Source: Aquila chrysaetos chrysaetos (lineage: Eukaryota > Chordata > Aves > Accipitriformes > Accipitridae). Taken from it: 64,000 nucleotides of DNA. The first letter of the stretch is position 1; the number at the start of each line of letters is the position of its first letter. Below, piece by piece: positions 13,401 through 25,413 of the stretch. Where the stretch lies: the NCBI RefSeq assembly GCF_900496995.4, contig NC_044006.1, forward strand, positions 20,234,214-20,298,213, given 5' to 3'. The notes below the pieces were generated by a model that was not told the DNA's origin, ran no database searches, and saw nothing but the letters and a program-made list of their open reading frames with translations. A program made the position numbers and the translations under genes.

Positions 13401-15289
13401 CATGTATCAGGTGCATTGTTTTTATCTCTGTAGCAGCAGTGGCAGCTTTTTTCTCCCCCTGTCGTGAACCCACAGTTCCACGCCCCTCCTGCTGAGAAGA
13501 CAAAGTGGCAGAATTGGTTTTTCATCTTCCATTTTGAACTGTACCATTGCAGTTCTCATCTTTGTGACAGCATTATCAGTTGAAGCACATAAACAACTTG
13601 CAGCAGGGAAAACTAGGCTGCAGGTTTGAAGGGCACCAGATACTCCACAATAACTGTCCATACACTTGCTGCTGTCCAGGAGCATCTCACTACATGAGAG
13701 CTTAAATCTCCCCAGTGTTCTTAGCATCCATGGAAAGGCATCGCTCCTTTGAGTATGCTGTTTATGTTTGGCCTCCCAAAAAAGGGTATCTGCTGCTCGT
13801 CAGCTGGTGAACCAAACACAGACTCCTCTTTCCAAGAGAACTGCTGCAAAAATCACACATTATTCAAAAGCAATGCTTAGGGCAGTAGGCTATTTTGCCT
13901 TGCTTTGTTGCATGATTATATGCTATGGGGTTGTGCTTCATTTTGGTATGTAAAGGAACCAGCTGTTCAAGTACATTGTCAGAAGCAACTGGAGTCTGAA
14001 GAGATTCTGCTTGCCATTTTATAAGTGAAAAAGGTACCAATACGAATAACTGGATAAAATAGTTGGAGTCCCGTTACCGTTATGTATAGACTCATATAAT
14101 GGTGACATTGTCATGACATCTAGCTGATCTTCACAAAGTATCGGAATACGTTTCAGAGCTAGATTGAATAAAGTGACTATATGAATGAGCTGCCCCAGAT
14201 TGTTTCTTACCACATCTTCTCCTTACTCAAGTGCAGAAACTTCTGCAGCACAATATTTTATTTTGATAAGTTGTTGTGCTTTTTTAAAATAAATGTGCTG
14301 TTATGAATTTCCATAAGAGATAAGAGAAGCAATAGCTTTGGTAGAGAGATTGCACCAAATCTGCAGCTTTGTTGTGGTTCTTAGTTCATGGTTCTTAGCT
14401 CCAGAGCCATCTCAGAAAGGGACCATGTCAATCACTTTGTTCTTATCTTAAAGAGTCTCTGGGAAATGAAGCTGGTCCTCATGATCTTCATTCTGAATCT
14501 AGGAGTAGCTGCTTTGAAAAACAAGGCTAGGTCTGTAGAGGACCTTGAGGAGAAGAAACAGGGTCCTGATCTTGTATAGGAAGTTGGGGGTTGAGGTAGA
14601 AGACCGTTTTGTAGCATGGGCTGCTATACATGCATGCTGCAGCCATCCATATCAGCTGAACCTCCCTAAACTTCATCTCCCAGAATTATGCGCAGCTGCT
14701 GTTCATCCTCAGTGTGACACAGGTATCACAAACAGAGATCAGACCATCACTGGGTCTGCCTTCCAGGCAGTCACAGCTGATGGGAGGTTTTGCATCTCTA
14801 TTTACATCACAAGGTGACAAATATATTGGTGTGGATAAGCAGGGGTGGCTTTATATGGGCCTGCCTAGTTTGATCTCTCCCAGGCTTGTATCTCAGATGC
14901 TGAGGCACCAGGCAGCCCTCAGCTTGGTGGTGGGAATACTTGCCTTCCTGCTGCATCCTGGCACAAGCAGATGATTGCAGGTGTGTTGTTTCTGCTGCAG
15001 GAGATGGTATGAGGCCTCCCAGCTTGAGCTGTACATTTCTTAGAGCTTGCCTCTTTTCATTCACTGACCTCCTACAGGGAAGGATAAACAGCTGAAGCAG
15101 GTTTTGGAAGAAAGGTATTGTCCAGGTATTTGGCTTCACAATAGGGGTTATTTTGAGCACATAAGAAGGTGTTAGCGGTATAGTTGGCATTGTTTGAAGG
15201 AAATTTTGAGACCGATAGCTGTCAAACGATGAAGAGGTTGATATAAAGGTGGGTTATTTAGGAGAAAAGTACTTCTCATCCTACAAAGA
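10471..15289. other. Intergenic, nothing recognised beyond the 30-bp duplication
   Basis: Only short uninformative frames are present. No repeat family was identified between the two CR1 copies. Confidence 0.5.
11589..11637. repeat. 30-bp tandem duplication
   Basis: TCATTTATAAAAAGACTG occurs at 11590-11607 and again, identically, 30 bp later. The second half of each unit differs. It is a small recent local duplication in noncoding sequence. Confidence 0.85.
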
Positions 15290-16170
15290 CCATTGCAATG
15301 ACTTTATTTGCCATTCTGTGATGCTTTCCATGATGAAACATTTTGCTCAGTGGATGAGGAGATAGCCATGGACATCATCTACATCCATTTTAGCAAGGGA
15401 TTTGACGTGGTCATCTTAATAACCTGTTAACAAGCTGGCAAGATATGAACTGGACAGAGGGGCCACAAGATGGGCGGAAAGCTGGCTAAAATGCTGAGAT
15501 GAAAGGGTGGTGGCTAAGGGCTCAAAGTTGAACCAGCAGCTAGTCATAGGTGGAGTTCCTTGGGGGTCCATATTGGGCCTGATACTATTCAACAGCTTTA
15601 TAAAGATTTGGGAGGATGGGCTTGAATGCACCCTCAGCAAGTTTGAAGAAGACAACAAACTGGGAGGAGAGAGATGCTAAAAGGAAGAGCCACCAGAGAG
15701 ACTGCACCAGACTGGTAGACTGGGCCAACAAGAACTGCATGAGGTTTAACAAAGATAATTGTTAAGTCCTGCACCTGGGACAGAGTAATCCCACGCAGCA
15801 GTGTGTGTGTGTGGGTGTCTGGGAGGTCTGACTGCCTGGGGTGCAACCTTAACGTGTGCCCTTACAGCAATGAAAGGAAACCGTGTCATGGGCTGCATCA
15901 GCAAGAGTACAGCCAGCAGGTCAAGGATGTGATTATTCCACTCCACTTAGCACCCGTTAGGCCACACCTGGGGTGTTCTGTCCAGGTTTGGTCTTCCTGG
16001 TCCAAGACAGACATTGAAAAATTCACAGTGGCAGAATCTCCCTTGCTAGAAATATTCAAGGCTTGGTTTGATGGGACCCTGGATAACCCAGTCTAAGGCC
16101 CTGCTTTCAACAGGAGGTTTGACCATAAAATCTCCAGAGGTCCCTGCCAACCTGGATGTTTTTATGGTTC
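15290..16170 (+). mobile_element. CR1 LINE copy, truncated and degenerate
   Basis: A decayed reverse-transcriptase region contains an HFSKGFD block near 15390-15408, a block resembling GSILG near 15567 and FEED in place of FADD near 15641. The LVRPHLG-type block is near 15955. An internal deletion near 16020 then joins the coding part to the 3' UTR (CTTGCTAGAAATATTCAAGG, then CCAGAGGTCCCTGCCAACCT). A (GT)n run near 15801-15813 interrupts it. Stops and frameshifts throughout show it is inactive. Confidence 0.82.
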
Positions 16171-19100
16171 AGCAGCCACAATAGACACAAATTGGGATGT
16201 GGACATGGCTTTCTGCAGTGTCATGCAGAGGTACTGAATCTAGCTCTGGAGGAGCTAACTGAAGCGCTGAAAATACTATAGCCTCTAAGCCTGGAAAACT
16301 GGGATAAATTTGACTAGAGGCAGTGTCACACCAACAGAGATTTATCACCAACTACCTATTTAAAGCTAGCTTAGATATTTCTGCATAGCATTGCATTCTG
16401 AATTGCATGCATACCTCAGACTCACATGGTAACATGCATATATTCTTTTGCCAATGCCATACAGAAAGACTGCATGAATTCTACCCTTTTACCCCTAAAA
16501 CAACACGTGCATGCTGCTTCTGAATCTGAAACAAAAAGGTTCAGGGAAAAAATACTTCAAAAAGAGCATAACAAAATACAATGCCGGAGCCTCTCACCAG
16601 ATTAATTGACTTCTTCCTAACCTAGAAGAGGTCTCTTGTGCACAGCTGAAATTAAGTTCATGTGAGGATAATCTTAGGTGTGGGAGTGGAATGAGCTCAG
16701 ATGCCCAGTAACTTTTCTAGGGGAAACTGCATCTCAAAATTAAGTGGAGATAGCTTTTGATACACAAGTCATTATTTTATTGTCAGCTCACTGAACAGAA
16801 CAAAATCTTTCTTCTTAAGTGAAATTAAGGGGAAAAGAGTTTTAGCCAAAGAAAGAGGCATAAGGAAAATCTGGAGTGGATACTCAATAAGCATTGCTTT
16901 ATCTGCACTTTTCATTGTGCTAATGGTACTTAGCCGTGAATGGTGAGATCTCTCACCATGAGGGCTGTAGAAATCCTTGAATGACTTTCAGTGATGATCC
17001 TGATTTGATGGCACAGAGAGAAAAGAAAGCTAGCAATGGGAGTCTCTCTTCAGTGAGTTGATGCTTCTCGTTTCCACTTCAGTAGCACAAGTGAACACAT
17101 TAACTGTGTGCTTTATTTTCTTAATCTCCCCAAATTCTCAACATCACTGATACCAACAGGAAAGCTATTTTTGGGGACATCTCTTCATTAGTGCTGAATG
17201 TGCTAACTTGAGAACCAGAAGCAATGGGGCTAAAAAGACATTACTATGGCCAGTCTAACAAATCCCATTGAGAAGATAAAGGGCATGTCACTGCCCTGCT
17301 ATGGCTATTTTGCTTTGGGATCAGAGCTCAGATCTGCAAAGGGTATCTCCTACACCACATACTGTTGTACCAAATTGTGTTGGTGCTATTTTGGGCTTCT
17401 CTCCACTATGTTCCACTGACTCCAGGTGGATTTTACTGATTTTTGTTTTTTCTGTACATCTATCATGTAGGGCTCAGAATATCATATGGGAATGTTCTGT
17501 TGGTCTGTCTTCAGCTAAGAAGAGCTCATAAGGGCTATAGTGAATAATGATGTAAAATATTTGGTGCTTATGCTTTCCAGTGACTGGAAAGATGTACAGA
17601 ACATCAAATAACCTGGATGAAATGAAAAAGAGGAATTTAGGCAGGGAAGCTAATTGATAGTTTATTGTTTTCAATTTTATATTTTATAGAGAGGTCTAAA
17701 GGCCAACCAAGAATAGGGGCCCAGTGGCATGGTGTCCTGTGCAACACCTTAACACAGGGCACTCCAAAACCAAATAAGCAGATTTGGACTGGCAAAACAG
17801 TATTATGGCCACAAGCAGCATGGCCCAAGATTTTCTGGGGAGTCCTGTGTCAACAAAATGGGGAGAGAGGCTAAGAGAAAGCAATTTAGGGGGATGGGGG
17901 GGAAACAAAGGGCAGGTGTGGATACTCTTCCCACAGCCCAGAACAGCAGCCCTTACCATAGGTGTTTCTACAGCTGCTCCTGGCTGGACTCTCTAGCTGC
18001 ATGCTTAACGTTTCAGCTGAACTTCAAATAGGCAAAAGTCTTCAAAAATGCATCAGTAATGAACTTATTCCTAACACAATTAGCTTCACACTTTGGCAAA
18101 TGCACTGCAGACCTTAATTTAACACAAATGCTTATCATTAGCTCAGAACAGAAACCTCCAGATTTAACAGCAAAATGAACCATTTCAGTCCAATTTGATG
18201 TAACAGAGCACTTGCATGCATACAGTGCCTCATTCCATTATGCAGCCTTCAGCTGTGCTGATCAGGAAAGGCTCTTGCAAATCAGTGTACTTTATGAATG
18301 GAGTGGGGAACAATTCACTTACAGTAAATTCCTCATTTCTGAAAGAGTTAGGAGGAACCCTGAATTCCTGTCTAACCCAACTGTAGTAGCGAAGTCATGT
18401 ATTTCATTGTGCTTATGCTGAGGTAGGAAAGCATCTTCATTATCAATCTAGCAGTACTGGTACTAAGCTTTGCTTTCTTCACTACTCCTAGACAGACACT
18501 TTTAGACTAATGCAGGGAGGCTTGTTCCTCTGCCAACACAGACAACACATTTTAGCTTACTAAATTTCATAAATATCTGCATGTGTATATTCAGCATAAA
18601 AGTGTTCATTAGCAAAATGATTTTTTCCACCCATCTGATGATAGAGTTTGTAATACCTCTGCAGTCAGAAATCAAATGAAATAAACAATCTGAGAATAAA
18701 ACAGTATTAGGAATTGCAGTAAGCACTTTGAGGGTGAGTAGCAAGAGACTTGTGCTGTAATCTTTTAAAAAAAAATTCTTCCCTTACAACACACTGCCTG
18801 CCTCAGCAGGCAATTAGTGAGAGGCTAGTATGGAGTTCAAACAAATTTTAGGATGAGCACTGTCTTTTCAGGTGGAGAGAAGGGCTTTTTCTTCTTGGAA
18901 AGGCATATATGCATATAGGATCAGCATGGTACCACATATATTATTTCATTCTCTGCAGCCTAATGTCATCCTTATGGCAGGAGTAATGCATCTCCTTGTC
19001 AATCAGCTCCCCCCTCCATTTTTTTATCCTGGTGAGAACAAGCTCCAATAATGAGTGAATTGCTGTGCTGGATTCCTGATGAAAGGCATACGTCCTGAAA

Positions 19101-22100
19101 AGCCTAGTGGCATGTGATAGATGTGAACTAGTAAAATCCTGCAGAACAAGATATTATTAAAGTTGGTGATAGGCTGCTGGAAACGTGCAATTGTTAAAAA
19201 GAAGTAAGACACCTTCTCAGAAAGGTCCATTTAGACTGGTGTCTGCAGAGATATCTTTTGTAAGCGGTTCTGATTGCTTCTCCCATCCTCAGTGACAAAC
19301 ACTGAGGCCAAAGCTGAGCGCGAGTAGAAAACAGAAGCAGGTATGGGGAAAGCTGGGCAAATTATTAGTGTTAGAACAGTTGTTTTCGAGATTTGGGATC
19401 CCTCCCACACACACTGTTAAAGAAATACAACAGATTTTGTTGTGGATTTAGGTTTTGTTTTGTTTGCAGTACTTCTCTTTTGAAAGATTGGCATTACGGT
19501 AAGAGCTGAATAGAACTTTGGGGTGGTTTTATTAATATGCTATACTTCAACATGGAAAGAGGTGCAATTTTGGTGCTTCCAAAGGATGGAAAGATAGTGA
19601 GATAAACTGAAGGGGAAACAGACTTTCTCCACACTGCTCTGCCTCAGGTACTTTTAAGCAAATTTCTTTTGAGTAATAATGCCCAGGGATAGTAAGTTGC
19701 AAAGTGGGTATTTCCCCCCCCCCTAAATTATAAAAAGGAACGAGGAGGAGGGCACCAGATGTATTTCCACTTTTCAGAGGAGCTTGAATTTATACCTCTG
19801 CTGTGCAAAGATGTGTGAAACGTGGAATTGCAAATCACATTTTCCTCCCTATACTTTTCAAAAATGTTCTTGCAGATGTGTCACAGGCAGTATTTCTCAC
19901 TCATAAGATGCCTTGCACCGCCTGGGTGACAGCCACAAATCACAACTGCTTCAGAACCCACATAGAGACATTTCAAGAAATCTATTATCTACAAAATGGT
20001 TTTGGCTATTATTGATGCTGAACATTTTTCCTTTTGTAGGTAATTAATATCTTTCTATTCAGGTGCTTGAAATAGTAAGGCACATTAGAAATGTGAGTAA
20101 AAAATACAGTTTCGTTGGTAGCAGCTAAAAGTTACTCACTCTAACTACATACTGCCTTTCAGCTATTCATATTAGCAGCTGATCTTTTACATAATGATAA
20201 ATTGCAATTAACCTGTCACAATTACAGCTTAATAACTGAGCCAGGCAGTCTTGCATACTAGGACCAAACCCATAGCTGGCACTGGGACGGACTCTGAGCA
20301 GATCTGGGCTTTGCATAAGGAGCACAAGATGTAGCGGACGATGCTCTCCCTGTATCTCATCCTTTTGCCTAGGAAGCAGATGCTGCCCTTGCTTGAGGAC
20401 ACTGTTCTGACCCATCCTAAGAAAAGACTTGAGGAACAGGTGACTAACACTTGGTGTTGCTCAACCCACAGGTACATCTACTAAAACCTGTCTTTCACAG
20501 TCAAACATACATGGCAATATGGGGTTTTCCCCAGTTTAGAAAAGGATAGATTGTATCAGATCAGTTGTCAAGAAACCAAACCTTGTTTAACCTGACCAGC
20601 CCCCTGATATCTCTGCTGCAGGATTTTGGAAGGTTGTTGCAGAGGAACCTGTCTTCATGCCATAGTTGCGATTGGCTACGTTATGTTCAGGCACAAGTCA
20701 AAGGGAAAGTCGAAAAAGCACGGCCTTCATCTGCTGTACCGCCAGACTCAGTCAGAGGTGTCATTGGTGAAACTGGAACTGGACGGTACTAAAATTATAC
20801 ACTAGCTAGGAGACACTCATAGCTTACTGCAAGACTAATAGACGGCTATGGGACAATGCCCTGGCCGGTATGAACAGGCTTATATTTATTAATACAAATG
20901 AAGTTTACGTGATGGATCTGAATACATGCAAGGAACAAAGGCGGCTAGAAACCAGCATTGAAGCAGTTTTTCGATAATTCAAGTCCTGGTTCTTTCATGA
21001 ATGCAAGGGGGACCAGGGTCTAGCTCTTCCAGTGTAAAAGAAAATTATATAATTAAGGAATACTTTGCTACTTCTAATAGAGTTTTCTGGCTGGCAGAAG
21101 TCTGATCAACTGCCCAGCAAAGCTGATTTATTCAGGTAACTGTCCCTTGCACTTTGGGGAATATTTCAAAATTCACCCTTTGCAATGGCAGGTTTAGGGA
21201 CCCCTCTGGGGGCCTGGTTCTCTGCTATGAACATGAGCTCAGTGTTTTCAGGACTGTCACTCCAGCTTTACCCTCAACGCACTAAAAGAGTCAGGTTACC
21301 CACAGTGAATTTAAGGTGTTCAGGTGGATCTTATTTTTTGCTTTCTGCCATCTAGTGAAGAGTAGTAGTTTTCCAGAAGACCCAACCACCACACCTGCAT
21401 ACCTTCTACTGCCCTGTATGGTCCACTTCTGAATTAGCACTCCAAATCCTTGAGTCCTGGCACAATAAATGTAGAAAACCAAAACACCTGGGTTGCCATG
21501 GTTATTCTGTGTACATCTCCAAGTTCGGAACTGCTGAAAAAACACTAACAGCATGTATTACGCCTGAGCATAAAGGACATGGTTCTTTTTTCTCAAGGAC
21601 TTTTCATGCAATCCAGAGTAAAGGAGCCTTGATGCTACTCAGATCTCAGGACATGCAGTCCTTGAAATCTGGGCCAGAATCTCAACTATTATTAAACAGC
21701 CTTGGCCCATGAAACTGCTGCTATAATGCAAATTCGAACTAGGTAAAGGTCTGATCCAGGTGATACAATGGTACTGTGTCCACCCACTATCATACTTCTA
21801 GATGTCAGGGTATTGCCAAGACCATCAGCAATTACTCAAAACTTACAAAATACGTGCATTTCTAGCAACTGTGTTTAAATTCAGCTGGTGTGTGAAGTTC
21901 TAAAATAATCATATTCTGCCACCAGCTCAGTACAGTACTGGTGAAAATCTAAACATACCAGTCTGGAATCTATTCTTTGAATCGCAGTGAGAGAAACATA
22001 CTCCAGAGATTATACATGCTGTTGCTAAATCTTGGGCAAAACTGCATCAATTTAGCAGGGAAAATAAATTGTAATCACATGTATTAAGCTTTCTATACCT

Positions 22101-22299
22101 ATCTAGACCTTGACACTAACTACAGCTTAGGGACGAACAAATATAATGAGGATGTCTGTCCAAGACCATGCTCTGGTATTTGTTTTAATCCTGTGTCAGT
22201 GCAAGGACTGAAGATTTTCAGTATGCACACATATGGAAATAAGTCAACCTGGAAAGCCCCATTCGTGGTGACTGCTTGGGAAAACAACATCGTTATTTA

Positions 22300-22432
22300 T
22301 GAACAATATTATATAACTTACATGTTACATAATTATTATATGCATCAACAATAGATATCAACAATATTATACACATTAACATATGTATTAACTTATTATA
22401 AATATATATATCAACAACATTATATAACTTAA
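22300..22432. repeat. AT-rich degenerate tandem repeat
   Basis: Related units recur at about 50-bp spacing: GAACAATATTATATAACTTA near 22301, ATCAACAATATTATACACAT near 22357 and TCAACAACATTATATAACTT near 22411. The intervening sequence is almost pure A and T. It ends directly against a C14 run. Confidence 0.6.
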
Positions 22433-22446
22433 CCCCCCCCCCCCCC
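22433..22446. repeat. C14 homopolymer
   Basis: Fourteen consecutive C residues lie immediately after the AT-rich repeat. Length is likely to be unreliable in sequencing. Confidence 0.85.
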
Positions 22447-25094
22447 ATTCAGATGATACCTGCAGGTCTTTAAGATACCTTGGCTTTCTTCCCGCTATTA
22501 ATTGGGATTTATTTATTCTAGAACAAGACCTACAGGAAGCCAAGACAACATGACTAAATTGAGAAGGAACAGGACTTGATTTAAGGATAGCTTAGCTTTA
22601 TATCTGGCTTTGGCACAGGGGTTTCAGCTTTTTAACTAGGGAGAATGATATGTATGTCTTTTAACAGAGCTTTGAGATCAGCTGCAGAAAGGTACTAGAT
22701 AAAAGCTAAGCATTATTCTTATGATCACTTTTTAATATTATCTGAACGGCTCTTTAGCTGTTAGCCACTGTTGCAGAAAGACCATCCCCATCACATATCA
22801 GCCTGTTGTGAAGTACCACAGAACAGTGTGTCCCTTGTGCTTTTTTAACCAAATGTGAAGCAACAGGATGTAGTCAGTTAAAAAGTTCTTATGTAAGATT
22901 ATATGTAAATGTTGAATGTTAATACCATTGCTTTCAAAACTATTATACTCAAATACAACTGCGTGTTCTGACAGAAATGAGTTAAGCCTGCAGGAGGGCA
23001 AAACTGACCTTGCACAGGCTCCTCGCAGAGACTCAGTCCTGCAGTAAGACATCTTTTACCACACAGCAACCATCGCCACTGGTGAGCCTTTGATACTGAC
23101 ATGGCTAATGTTTTTTTTAATAAAAATCTCCTAGTTTCATTTTGCTAGCACCGTACAGGTGTAGCAATGGCACCAAGTCCCGAGATCCAGATGCTGAGCT
23201 ACAGCCTTGGCAGAAAGGAGGGCTGACACATAGTGCTGGTCTTTAGGGTGACCTTCATTTCATCCCTTACACTTTGATGTCTATACTTTAACCATATCCA
23301 AACCCACACTTAGTTACAATATAGATCATATTTTGCTCCTGTCCTACTCTGTTTTATCAAAACACACTTTGAAATGAACCCCTCCACTCTGGGGAATAGC
23401 CTTCCCAAACGGGTGTCTTTGCGATCTGTGGGGCTTACATCCGTGTGTAGACTTCATCATTTTAGGCAGTAGAAGAATGTAACTGCTCAGAAATGGGAGG
23501 CTTTGAAGACCTCCTATGGCTAAGAAATAGCTGCAAATTAGGGGATCCTGAGATGCAACTAGAAGTCTTCCCAAGGTTGTGTGCTTATGGGCAGCCCTGC
23601 CCTCACATAGCTGAGGCTCATGGTTGTTGCTTCATCATAGGCTCAAAGAAGGAAGTAAGGCAATGACCCTTTAAAATATCAGGTATTTTGGGGGTTGTTC
23701 TTAGAGCTTACATAAAATGAAGAGCCAAGTAAACAACACTTGAAGACTGGAGAGAAACTCTAATCTGTAAGTATACACAGAATGAACAAAAGCCTTGGTT
23801 TGCAGTGCTTTTAAAATAATGTTTGCAACTTTGGGAAAAAAAAAGTATACAATTGTCTAGTTGTTTCATTTTGAACACACTTTAAAGCTTTTCTGCACAA
23901 CTGTTTTTGTCATTGTTATCTGTAATCTCCTAGTATAGGAAAACATTGCTTCATCCTTTTTCATATTGCTTGCTCTCCTGTAATTCTACACTGCCTCCTA
24001 AAATTGGGAGAAAATTAATTCTGTTTTCATCCATCTTTCTGTGTGGATTTGATATCATCCAATCTCTGTAAAGACCAGAAGGGTAAGTTTGTTCGCTTTG
24101 ATAAATCCAGCTAGGACAGTAAATAATTATTTTTAGGAAGGTTCCATGGTTTCCTCTTTTGTGTAAAAACAGTGAAAATCTCAAACAAAAGAGGACTAAT
24201 TCAACATGGTTTTCCATCTCATTTGTTCTTCAATAGACTGGATTTAAACTAAAAAGTGTCAGTATAATGGTAACACAGCCTGCAAGACATGACTCAACGA
24301 GCTACTGAATGAGTTAGAGGAATCACTAAAAGTTGTTTGGAAAAAGTCAATATCTAAATGTAAACACACACTTGATATTTCATATTTTTAATTTGTAATG
24401 TTTTCCTTTAAGCAGATATTTATACCTCAAACTTCAGGTGTGTGTGGTTATTTTTGAAATGAAGAGAATTCTGCAATTATTCTAGTGGCATAGCCTATAT
24501 TACCATAACACAGCATGGAATTAGAGCAAATTGAATAGCAATTACAATGCCCTGAACAGAAAGCATCTCTGAAACTAAATGAGGATGTTTGTGAAACAAA
24601 GACACATTTTAAACAGACTTTTGTTAAAAAATATTTGTATTTTGCACTGCCTCCAACCTAGTCTAGTTCAATGCAGAAATGTCAGTTCTGACAAACACTC
24701 GTTTTTCCGTTTTATTAAATCTGTCAAAAATAGAAATCTTTCATTTGAATTGAACCTTTTTCCCCTCCAAATTCAAATGAAATTTCTCAGTTGGGTGCAT
24801 GCAGGCTGCAAATGCTTCTTCTGCAGAACTCAACTGCTGGAACACATGAAAATCTGTGTAGAAGCCTGCCAGTCCTTCAGCAGATGTATACGGGGGGATA
24901 AATTTTGCTAACGCTTGTTATACAGAGAGTAGAGTTCACTGTTTGGCAGAGATTGTCAGAGCATCATTGTTTTTGACAAATGAGGTTTTTTTATTAAGTT
25001 GATGTAACCTTGATGTAACATAATGGTGACTGATGAACCTGGTTGGGAAAATAGTAAGGAATGAAGGGAACAAGCCAGTGACAGGCTGATCTGG

Positions 25095-25330
25095 GTTGCT
25101 AAGTCAGGTGCAAACTAGCAACATGCATTTTACCACTGCCAAATGCAAAGTTGTTCATCTAAAAACCAAATAGGAGCACAACACTGATGGAGGCAGTTCA
25201 GTGAGGAGCCACAAGTATGACTGGAATGCAGACAGAATAAGTATCTTCTGTCTCTTATCTCTACTTATCTCCAGGTATCTCTAGGGCAAGCCAAAATTTG
25301 ACGAAGGGTTTTTAAATCTGAAGCCAAAAC
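25095..25330 (+). mobile_element. Ancient CR1 relic
   Basis: Short blocks resemble the C-terminal part of older CR1 reverse transcriptases: AAATGCAAAGTTGTTCATCT at 25141-25160 and GTTCAGTGAGGAGCCACAAG at 25196-25215. A large deletion separates them and divergence is heavy. The identification rests on remembered consensus blocks and is tentative. Confidence 0.45.
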
Positions 25331-25394
25331 CAGAAGCACATACTATGCTTGGAAGCTTAGGGTGTACAAATTCTGTCTAGAAATACAGTTCACC

Positions 25395-25413
25395 TTTTTT
25401 TTTTTTTTTTTTT
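25395..25413. repeat. T19 homopolymer
   Basis: Nineteen T residues are followed by AAACAG. It could be the poly(A) tail of a minus-strand retroposed sequence, but nothing recognisable adjoins it on the right (25414-25640). Confidence 0.8.

Larger units (their letters stand above)
16171..25094. other. Intergenic, mostly unrecognised
   Basis: Apart from the AT-rich repeat and the C14 run, I see nothing I can name. A G-run cluster at 17889-17912 could form a G-quadruplex. The stretch 20640-20990 is richer in CpG than its surroundings but not identifiable. Confidence 0.5.

Noticed and set aside
20565..20990. Possible old retroviral or other repeat fragment
   Set aside because: Slightly CpG-rich, with a TATA-like patch near 20880, but no end motif, duplication or recognisable domain.
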